A stretch of 33,329 bases of DNA. It comes from Klebsiella pneumoniae (lineage in GTDB: Bacteria > Myxococcota_A > UBA796 > SXON01). The notes beneath the pieces are model-generated. The model made no database searches and was not told the origin of the DNA. It worked only from the letters and a program-made list of their open reading frames with translations. Below are positions 24,238 through 30,552 of the stretch, piece by piece (the stretch's first letter is position 1; each line of letters starts with the position of its first letter). The stretch is from the NCBI GenBank assembly GCA_945867435.1, contig CAMBIK010000013.1, positions 1 through 33,329 of the forward strand, in the 5' to 3' direction. The position numbers and the translations under genes were made by a program.

Positions 24238-24573
24238 CTACTTCGAAGGCGGGGGCGAGGCAATATCCGGCGGCGGCGCCGAGAAGGAAAGCCCCGGCGG
24301 CAGGCCGGCACCCGGCAAGGAGAACTCAACCGGGAACTCGGGAAGCTTCACGACCTCTGTCGTGGACACGTTGGCCGCCGCCATCCATCCAAAGTCGGTC
24401 CCCTTGCGTACCCGCACGTTTGCGCCGTCGTGGAGAAGCACATCGACCGCATCGCCGCGCACCAGCTTGGCACCGACATGGGCCTTGTCTTGCCAGCGGA
24501 GGAGCTCCGCATCGGCAACAACCCAACCATCTTCGGCAAACGCGAGCGAGGCCAGCCAAGCAAACCACAGCAT
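24238..24573 (-). CDS. Small exported protein with SH3-like segment
   Basis: Predicted periplasmic protein of 111 residues, no firm family. MLWFAWLASLAFAED is a short signal peptide with likely cleavage after AFA. Residues about 17-70 (VVADAELLRWQDKAHVGAKL and VRVRKGTDFGWMAAANV) resemble bacterial SH3 domains, which often bind cell-wall material. The C-terminus is Pro-rich (LPGAGLPPGLSFSAPPPD). It is the first gene of a two-gene unit with the YycJ-like hydrolase and is divergent from the lipid transport operon, with 76 bp between the starts. Codon use matches its neighbours, so I consider it real. Confidence 0.65.
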   Translation of the reverse strand: MLWFAWLASLAFAEDGWVVADAELLRWQDKAHVGAKLVRGDAVDVLLHDGANVRVRKGTDFGWMAAANVSTTEVVKLPEFPVEFSLPGAGLPPGLSFSAPPPDIASPPPSK

Positions 24574-24649
24574 AGGGACTCCGACGGTCCGGCCGCCTAA
24601 CCCGGTTCCGGCCCCGCGTACCTGTGGCGTCGGCTATATCCCCGCCCGG

Positions 24650-25390
24650 ATGTTGGACCTTCTCGCTCGCCTCGGCCACTTTGGCACCTTCGCGGGTCGC
24701 GTGGCGTGGCGCATCGTTACGCCGCCCTGGAATAGCGGGGATTTCTTTCGGCAAACGTGGATCGTGTGCGTTCGCTGCCTCGGCCCCGTCGTGGCAGTGA
24801 CTTTTCCCTTCGGCTTGGTCATCGGGCTGCAAGGCCTCGAGATCTTCGACCTGTTCGGGGCCCAACGCCTGCTCCCCAGCCTCATCTCCGTTGCCGTGCT
24901 TCGCGAGCTTTCCCCCGTGCTGGCCAGCGTCCTCGTCGCGGCCCAGGCGGGAAGCTCCTACGCCGCCGAGCTCGGCAGCATGCGGATCAAGGAGGAGCTG
25001 GACGCCACGGAGATCATGGGGGTGGACAGCCTGCGCTGGCATGTGGCGCCGCGGGTCGCGGCGTTGGTCCTGGCCTGCCCGATCCTCAACACGCTCGGGG
25101 ATGTCGCAGGGCTCGCCGGCGGCTACACCATGTCGGTGCTGATCAAGGGGGAGCCGGGCGGAATTTTCCTCGCCAACCTGTGGAACTTCACGCAGCCCGC
25201 CGACCTGGTCGGGGGCCTGGTGAAGACCTCGGTGTTCGGGCTGATCATCGGAATGATCGCATGCTACCATGGCTTCTTCACGACCGGCGGCGCGGCCGGG
25301 GTGGGGCGCGCGGTCAATGACACCGTGGTTCGTGCCACCCTGACCTTCTTCGGCGCCAATTACATCCTCAGCTCCGCGATGTTCGGATGA
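24650..25390 (+). CDS. MlaE-like lipid transport permease (first)
   Basis: Inner-membrane permease of an MCE/Mla-type lipid ABC transporter, 246 residues. The ORF track begins at 24362 in the divergent gene; the ATG at 24650 (MLDLLARLGHF) is the natural start. Family features are FPFGLVIGLQG, LRELSPVLASVLVAAQAGSS and ELGSMRIKEELDATEIMGVD, the cytoplasmic coupling segment facing the ATPase. About five to six helices are expected. TATATC at 24635-24640 could be a -10 hexamer. It is followed by 79 bp with an inverted repeat and then a second, clearly different MlaE-like gene. Confidence 0.93.
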   Translation: MLDLLARLGHFGTFAGRVAWRIVTPPWNSGDFFRQTWIVCVRCLGPVVAVTFPFGLVIGLQGLEIFDLFGAQRLLPSLISVAVLRELSPVLASVLVAAQAGSSYAAELGSMRIKEELDATEIMGVDSLRWHVAPRVAALVLACPILNTLGDVAGLAGGYTMSVLIKGEPGGIFLANLWNFTQPADLVGGLVKTSVFGLIIGMIACYHGFFTTGGAAGVGRAVNDTVVRATLTFFGANYILSSAMFG

Positions 25391-25392
25391 CA

Positions 25393-25463
25393 TGCCTGTC
25401 CGGTTGGCTCAGGCGAAATCCAAAAAATGAAGGTTACCCTCACCTGAAGCAACCGGATAGGCA
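25393..25463 (+). repeat. 21-bp imperfect inverted repeat between the two permease genes
   Basis: TGCCTGTCCGGTTGGCTCAGG (25393-25413, 21 bases, first 20 shown as TGCCTGTCCGGTTGGCTCAG) pairs with CCTGAAGCAACCGGATAGGC plus A (25443-25463). Nineteen of 21 positions pair, counting one G-U, with a 29-base A-rich loop. It fills most of the gap between stop and next start. No U-tract follows, so it is not an ordinary terminator; an RNA stability or expression-balance element, or a binding site, is possible. Confidence 0.75.
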
Positions 25464-25469
25464 AGTCGG

Positions 25470-26207
25470 ATGAACGCGCTCGCGTGGACCGGCGGGCTCG
25501 CTTTGTTTATCGCCGACTGGGCGCGGGGCAGCTTGCGCCGACGCCCGCCTCCGGGGGCCAGCCTCGCGGAAGCCTACCGAATCGGGGTCCTGTCGTTACC
25601 CGTGCTCTTGACCATCAGTGTTTTCGTTGGGACCAACCTTGCCCTTCAAGGCTACAAGGCCTTCGCTCCGCTCGGCGGACAGCGGCTTGTGGGCATGTTC
25701 GTGGCGCTGACCGGCGTTCGCGAGCTTGCGCCGCTGATCGCGGCGGCGATGGTCGCGGCCAAGGCCGGCACGGAAATGGCCTCCCAAATCGCCGTGATGC
25801 GCACCCGCGACCAGATCGACGCGCTGGAGGTGATGGCGGTGAACCCCACCTGGTTTTTGGTCACCCCCCGGCTGTTCGGGATTCTGCTGGTCATGCCGGC
25901 GCTGTCGCTCATCGCCGTGATGGTCACCCTCACCTCGTCGTGCCTGGTCTCCGTGTTTCAGCTTGGACTGAACCCCGCCACATTCCTGGAGTTTGCCCGG
26001 AGCTCCATCCACATGCGCGACATTGCGGTGGTCGAAGTGAAGTCGGTCGTGTTCGCGCTCATTATCTGCTTTGTGAGCTGCTATTGCGGCTTCACCTCCA
26101 TCAAAGGTCCTGAGGGCGTCGGCAAGGCGACCAACCTCGCGGTCGTGGTGAGCTGCATCCTCTGCGTCACGTTAAACTACCTTGTTTCACAGGTGCTTTA
26201 TGGGTGA
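25470..26207 (+). CDS. MlaE-like lipid transport permease (second)
   Basis: Second permease paralogue of the operon, 245 residues, clearly divergent from the first. Visible family features are VFVGTNLALQGYKAF, TGVRELAPLIAAAMVAAKAG and MASQIAVMRTRDQIDALEVM, which gives the coupling segment. A hydrophobic core with about five to six helices follows. Two adjacent non-identical MlaE/YrbE genes recall the YrbEA/YrbEB pairs of actinobacterial Mce operons, whereas E. coli Mla uses a homodimer. The 3' end overlaps the ATPase gene by eight bases. Confidence 0.92.
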   Translation: MNALAWTGGLALFIADWARGSLRRRPPPGASLAEAYRIGVLSLPVLLTISVFVGTNLALQGYKAFAPLGGQRLVGMFVALTGVRELAPLIAAAMVAAKAGTEMASQIAVMRTRDQIDALEVMAVNPTWFLVTPRLFGILLVMPALSLIAVMVTLTSSCLVSVFQLGLNPATFLEFARSSIHMRDIAVVEVKSVVFALIICFVSCYCGFTSIKGPEGVGKATNLAVVVSCILCVTLNYLVSQVLYG

Positions 26208-27006
26208 TCCACCCATCTCCCTCCGCAACCTGACCAAGCGCTTTGGCTCGCTCTCCGTGCTCGAAGGCGTGACCTTCGACATTCCCAAGGGCCAAACCAC
26301 CGCCATTATCGGCCCCTCCGGCACCGGAAAGAGCGTGCTTTTGAAGCACATTGTCGGCCTCCTCCGACCCGACGAGGGAGAGGTGCGGGTTTTCGGCACC
26401 AACATGGCCACGGCCGCCGAGGGCGAGGTGTACGCCGTGCGCAAGCGGTTGGGAATGTTGTTTCAGGATGGAGCCCTCTTCGACTCGCTTTCTGCTGGGG
26501 AAAACATCGAATTTCCGCTCCGGCAACACCACGCCTCCCTAAGCGTGGCTGAGCGTCGGGAACGGGTGGAGGAGGCGCTGGAGATGGTGGAGCTGCCTGG
26601 ACTCTACGATCGGCCCACGCCCGCGCTCTCCGGCGGACAACGAAAACGGATTGGCCTGGCCCGCGCGATTATCACTCGTCCTGAGCTGATTCTATTTGAC
26701 GAGCCGAACTCCGGCCTGGATCCGATCACCTCGGATGCCATCGACGCGCTCATCGGCCACCTCAAAGAATCCCTTGGCGTGACCTTCGTGGTCGTCACGC
26801 ACGACATCGTCGGCACCATCAACGTGGCCGACCACATCGCCATGCTCCACCAGGGTCGCTTGGTGGCGTGGGGCACCAAGCACGCGGTGACGCACTCGGA
26901 AGATCCGATTGTTCGTCGATTTTTTAGTCGCAACCTTGTGCTTTCACCCGAGGGCGACCCGCGACCGGCCACCCTGCCACACATCGGCGGCGCCAGGACG
27001 CCGTGA
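26200..27006 (+). CDS. MlaF-like lipid transport ATPase
   Basis: Cytoplasmic ATP-binding subunit of the lipid transporter, 268 residues. Walker A is GPSGTGKS, the Q-loop is MLFQDGALFDSLS, the signature is LSGGQRKRIGLARA, Walker B is LILFDEPNSGLDP and the H-loop is VVVTHD; the FDEPNSGLDP form is common in MlaF. The ORF track begins at 26182, but the ATG at 26200 (MGDPPISLRNL) gives the usual N-terminus and an 8-base overlap with the second permease. The C-terminal extension after about residue 240 (HSEDPIVRRFFSRN) is like that of MlaF. Expected to drive both permeases as a dimer. Confidence 0.95.
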   Translation: MGDPPISLRNLTKRFGSLSVLEGVTFDIPKGQTTAIIGPSGTGKSVLLKHIVGLLRPDEGEVRVFGTNMATAAEGEVYAVRKRLGMLFQDGALFDSLSAGENIEFPLRQHHASLSVAERRERVEEALEMVELPGLYDRPTPALSGGQRKRIGLARAIITRPELILFDEPNSGLDPITSDAIDALIGHLKESLGVTFVVVTHDIVGTINVADHIAMLHQGRLVAWGTKHAVTHSEDPIVRRFFSRNLVLSPEGDPRPATLPHIGGARTP

Positions 27007-27039
27007 GACATCAACTCGCGGATCGGGTTACCCGGCTGC

Positions 27040-27972
27040 GTGTCGCGTCGGCATGAGATTGGAGTCGGTCTGCTGGTCGTCGGGGCCACGGGCATCCTTG
27101 CCTTCATGGCGCTGCAAGTGGGCGCCTTCCGCGGGTTCGGTACGTCCATCCATGTGAAGGTGAAGTTTGCCGACGCCTCCGGGCTCACCCCCGGCGCGGT
27201 GGTTTCGGTCGCGGGCGTAGCGGTGGGGCGTGTAGACAGCCTGCGCGTGGAGGAAGGCCAGGCGGTCGCCGAACTTGTGGTGGACATGGAAGCGAGGCTC
27301 CGCCAGGATGCCCGCGTTGCCGTTCGCGCGCGTTCGGTGCTTGGCGAGAAGTATGTGGAGGTCACGCCCGTGTCGGGTTCGGCAGCGCTTTTAGAAGATG
27401 GCAGCGTGCTCGTCGCCCACCAAAGTCCGGTGGAGATCGACCAGCTCGTGACCTCGCTCGGGCCCCTGGTGGAAGCCTTCGACCCGGCGGCGCTCGCCGT
27501 GCTCACCGATGCCCTTAAGGCCGACCCAGAGCGCGCCACGCGCATGCTGAACGATGCGGAACGTCTGCTGCACAATGCGGCCACCGCATCCGACGGATTG
27601 CCTGAAATCGCCGAAAAAGCCAAGTCCGCGCTAAGCAGCGTCGAGCGCACCAGCGACGAAGCCCGACCGGTCCTCGCCCACGCCGAAGCCACCCTCGGCA
27701 AGGTAGATGGCGCAGTCAGCCGGGCCGATACGCTGCTCGCGGGCATCGACCCCAACGAGATCGACTCCCTCATCGACGAGCTCACGGCCGCCGCCAAGGA
27801 AGGCCGCGTCGTGATCGAACGGGTCAACCAGGGCAGCGGCAAGGTGGAACGCCTCCTCGACAAGGCCGACGCCTTCACGCGGACCGATTGGTTGCGAATC
27901 ACGCAGGAAGAAGGCATCTTGATCCGGCTGAGCGCCCGCGATGCGGCCAAGGTGGCGAAGGGCGAGGATTAA
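27040..27972 (+). CDS. MlaD-like MCE-domain protein
   Basis: Membrane-anchored periplasmic lipid-binding subunit of the transporter, 310 residues. A GTG at 27040 is the start (MSRRHEIGVGLLVVG). One transmembrane helix (about 8-27) is followed by an MCE domain (about 36-112) with FADASGLTPGAVVSVAGVAV and ARSVLGEKYVEVTP. The remaining two thirds form a long helical region with heptad-like Leu/Ala spacing, similar to the needle-forming C-termini of longer MCE proteins rather than the short MlaD of E. coli. It starts 33 bp after the ATPase gene and ends the operon; no mlaC- or mlaB-like gene follows. Confidence 0.92.
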   Translation: MSRRHEIGVGLLVVGATGILAFMALQVGAFRGFGTSIHVKVKFADASGLTPGAVVSVAGVAVGRVDSLRVEEGQAVAELVVDMEARLRQDARVAVRARSVLGEKYVEVTPVSGSAALLEDGSVLVAHQSPVEIDQLVTSLGPLVEAFDPAALAVLTDALKADPERATRMLNDAERLLHNAATASDGLPEIAEKAKSALSSVERTSDEARPVLAHAEATLGKVDGAVSRADTLLAGIDPNEIDSLIDELTAAAKEGRVVIERVNQGSGKVERLLDKADAFTRTDWLRITQEEGILIRLSARDAAKVAKGED

Positions 27973-28128
27973 CTCCAATGCCGGCACTGACGCAACGGAC
28001 CGGCCCAAAGCGTGAGGCGGCGCGCGTTCTGTCACACCAACAGGTCTCTGAAGTCTCATATTTCGCCTCCAACCCGGCTAACGGCTCATGCTGCGCGCCT
28101 AAGCGACCGGCATTAAAACGAGATCAGA

Positions 28129-29148
28129 CTACATCGGCCGCGGCGGCATCATCGACGCCAAAGCACTGAGACACACGGCGAGCACGCAGAACCAGACGGT
28201 GGTGTGCATGTCCCCTTTAGCAGGCTGTTCCTTCTGAATCGCGGCGCGCCCGCCCATGATGAGGCCGACGATGAGCGTGAACGGTTCGCTCGTGACGACC
28301 CACGACACCACGAGCACCCCCGCCACGATGGCGCGTTGCAAGCGGCGCATCCCCGCGTAGGCCCGACCGCCATCCAACGAGCCGATCGGGATCAGGTTGA
28401 AGAGGTTCAGCATCGCAGCGGTGCCCGCGATCGCGAGCATCATCTGGCTTTCCAACGCCACTCCAAGGGCGGCGGCGACCGCGGCGGCACCCGAGCCCCA
28501 GATCGGCCCACCCATCCCCACGCGCGCGTTTTCCCTGTCGGTCGCCGGGTACTGTTTCATACGAACGAAAGCGCCGAACCCCGGAATGAACATTGGTGCC
28601 GACGCGGCGATGCCGAACTGGCGCAGCGCCACCACATGGCCGATCTCGTGTACGTAGATGCAAAGCACGAAGCCCAGGGCGAACGGCCATCCCCAGAACA
28701 TCGTGTACAGGGCGAACGTGGCGAACATCGAGAACAAAGTGGGGAGCTTGGACAAGCCGAGCGCAAGGAACTTAAGCTTGGTCAAAGCCAGGAAGATCAG
28801 CGACTTGAACTTGAACAACAGCAGGCCGACCCCGACCATCGCGGCCCCGATCCCGGCCTTAGACTCGGCGGGGTTGCGGGCGGATTTGGGGGGCGCGGCC
28901 ACGGGAGAGGCACCCCCAACTTGCTCCGAGAGCTCCAGGATCCGCTGACCCACCTGGCGGGACTGGTGGCTTTCCGGAGGCAGCAGGTCGAAGGCTTCCC
29001 GCCAAGCGGCCAGCGCGTCTGAGGGGTCCTCGGCCGCTTCGGCCGTTCGCGCGAGCGCCTGAAGGCGGTCGCGGTGGATGAGCGTGTCGCACGAGGCGCA
29101 GGAAAGTTCCCCCTGCATCGTGATGCGGCCGCACGCCGGGCAGGCCAT
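28129..29148 (-). CDS. M50-type intramembrane metalloprotease with N-terminal zinc ribbon
   Basis: Predicted polytopic membrane protease of the site-2 protease family, 339 residues. The catalytic motif is YVHEIGHVV (His 167, Glu 168, His 171) and the second motif is LFNLIPIGSLDGGRA (Asp 259 as third ligand). Residues 3-20 form a zinc ribbon (CPACG and CASC), followed by a helical linker and a hydrophobic run from about residue 100. The ORF track starts at 29310 inside the upstream gene; the ATG at 29148 (MACPACGR) shares one base with the upstream stop (TGATG) and is preferred. A site-2 protease role in membrane signalling is possible, but no anti-sigma or PDZ context is visible. Confidence 0.88.
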   Translation of the reverse strand: MACPACGRITMQGELSCASCDTLIHRDRLQALARTAEAAEDPSDALAAWREAFDLLPPESHQSRQVGQRILELSEQVGGASPVAAPPKSARNPAESKAGIGAAMVGVGLLLFKFKSLIFLALTKLKFLALGLSKLPTLFSMFATFALYTMFWGWPFALGFVLCIYVHEIGHVVALRQFGIAASAPMFIPGFGAFVRMKQYPATDRENARVGMGGPIWGSGAAAVAAALGVALESQMMLAIAGTAAMLNLFNLIPIGSLDGGRAYAGMRRLQRAIVAGVLVVSWVVTSEPFTLIVGLIMGGRAAIQKEQPAKGDMHTTVWFCVLAVCLSALASMMPPRPM

Positions 29149-29753
29149 CACCTTGAAACAGGCCCCGAAAACTCGATCTGTTTCGGAGTCAACTTTCCCC
29201 ATGCCGTATGAATGCCAATTCCGACGATGAGGTACCAAATCAGCGCGGAGCCGACGTTTTCCCAGACAAAGTAAGGGAGCGCGAAGGACAACGGAATCGA
29301 AAGGAGCCACGCCCGTACGGGGGAGGTCGTAACGCCTTGCTCCACGATACCCGCCGCGAAGGTGGGCACATAAGACAGCACGATAGAGGTATAGACAGCG
29401 GCTACGGAGGCGAATTGAAGACCCCGGCTACCTCGCCCTGCAGCCCGCCTCATTGCCATCCCCACCACCCAACCGACGCCGATGGCGGCGATTCCAAAGT
29501 CCGTCCCCGTGGCCGAGCGAAGGCCCGCCCAGGCCGCCGAGCAGAGCAACCCAACCAGCGCGCCCGCACCCAGCGCTTTGGCGTAGCCGGCCAGTCCCAC
29601 CGGGGTGCGCACATGGGCTTCGAGGAGTTCGCGGCACGAGGGGCACACGCGGCTGACGTTCGCGAGGTGCCAGATCGCCCCAATCTCCGCTTGGCACACC
29701 GCACAGCGATGCGGTCCGTCGAACTCAGCTTTTTCGAACTGGAGGCTGGACAC
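29148..29753 (-). CDS. Zinc-ribbon multi-pass membrane protein
   Basis: Predicted inner-membrane protein of 201 residues with unknown function. An N-terminal zinc ribbon has Cys 17, 20, 37 and 40 (CAVC and CPSC), then about four hydrophobic segments, for example GIAAIGVGWVVGMAM and IWYLIVGIGIHTAW. The start is uncertain: the ORF track uses 29828, which overlaps the upstream gene by 32 bases; the GTG at 29753 (MSSLQFEKAEF) is shorter and cleaner, but no clear ribosome binding site precedes either. The shared zinc-ribbon plan and the one-base overlap with the M50 protease suggest that the two proteins work together. Confidence 0.72.
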   Translation of the reverse strand: MSSLQFEKAEFDGPHRCAVCQAEIGAIWHLANVSRVCPSCRELLEAHVRTPVGLAGYAKALGAGALVGLLCSAAWAGLRSATGTDFGIAAIGVGWVVGMAMRRAAGRGSRGLQFASVAAVYTSIVLSYVPTFAAGIVEQGVTTSPVRAWLLSIPLSFALPYFVWENVGSALIWYLIVGIGIHTAWGKLTPKQIEFSGPVSR

Positions 29754-29796
29754 GGATGCGAAGTTAGCACGGCGCGAGCGTGCACGGGGGCCGCCT

Positions 29797-30552
29797 TCAG
29801 GGATCGACCACCACCACGACGCGGCCATTCAGGAAGACATCGCTCGTGGTGGCCGCAGCGCGCAGCTCGGCGGAAGCCTCGACCCCAAAGACCAGATCGG
29901 TGCCATCGCGCACCCGGGAGGGGGCGACGAAGATGGGCGTATCGCCCGCACGGTTGAAAGCGGCGGGATCGGCCGGATCGCGCACATACACGACCGGACC
30001 GTGCAGGCTGCCCGCGTAGGCGGTCATGTCGGCCACGCCGAACAGGTGACCCCCCTCGCCATCCACAAATTCCGGCGCAATCGCGCATTCCAATGTCAGC
30101 CCGCGGGCATCCACGACCACACCCGACGCCCCACCCAGCGTGGGCGGACGCTCAGGCGCCTTCGCCATCTTCACCAGAGCGGGGCGCAGCCAGGCCTGCA
30201 AGCCGAGGGCGGCATCAAGTTCGACCAGCCCGCTGTCGAGGTAGCGCGCTTCGAACACCTCCCAAAGCGAGAGATTGCTGTCGAGCCGGTCGGCGACGGC
30301 ATCCCCAGCATCGAGCAGGTCGGCCACCTGCCGATCGCGGTCTACCCGCACGGCCCGCGCCAATAGCTGGAAGCGAGGTTCCAACTTGTCGCGGGCATCG
30401 CCTTCTGCCGCCTCGAAATCGGACATCGCGCCCGTGACGCCGCCGCCCCTTGCGTGTACGACCAGACGCAGGTTGGTCCAATCCACCGCTCCGTCGTAGA
30501 GCGACTGCAGGACCGGGTCGAAGGCCAACGCGGAGGAAACAAGCAGGATCAT
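29797..30552 (-). CDS. Exported LPP20/FlgP-like protein
   Basis: Predicted exported protein of 251 residues. The ATG at 30552 (MILLVSSALAFDPV) overlaps the dnaE stop by four bases (ATGA) and gives a short signal peptide; the ORF-track start at 30633 lies within dnaE. The C-terminal half (GVVVDARGLTLECAIAPEFV, VVYVRDPADPAAFNRAGDTP, FLNGRVVVVVD) resembles the LPP20/FlgP-type domain found in envelope and flagellar-associated proteins of Gram-negative bacteria. The N-terminal half is helical and has no clear match. No flagellar genes are in the window. The family call is by pattern only. Confidence 0.6.
   Translation of the reverse strand: MILLVSSALAFDPVLQSLYDGAVDWTNLRLVVHARGGGVTGAMSDFEAAEGDARDKLEPRFQLLARAVRVDRDRQVADLLDAGDAVADRLDSNLSLWEVFEARYLDSGLVELDAALGLQAWLRPALVKMAKAPERPPTLGGASGVVVDARGLTLECAIAPEFVDGEGGHLFGVADMTAYAGSLHGPVVYVRDPADPAAFNRAGDTPIFVAPSRVRDGTDLVFGVEASAELRAAATTSDVFLNGRVVVVVDP

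Noticed and set aside
27977-28114. AATGCCGG and its reverse complement at both ends of the mlaD/M50 protease gap
   Set aside because: Only eight bases match and they are about 120 bp apart; this is likely by chance. The 156-bp gap shows no clear terminator or gene.
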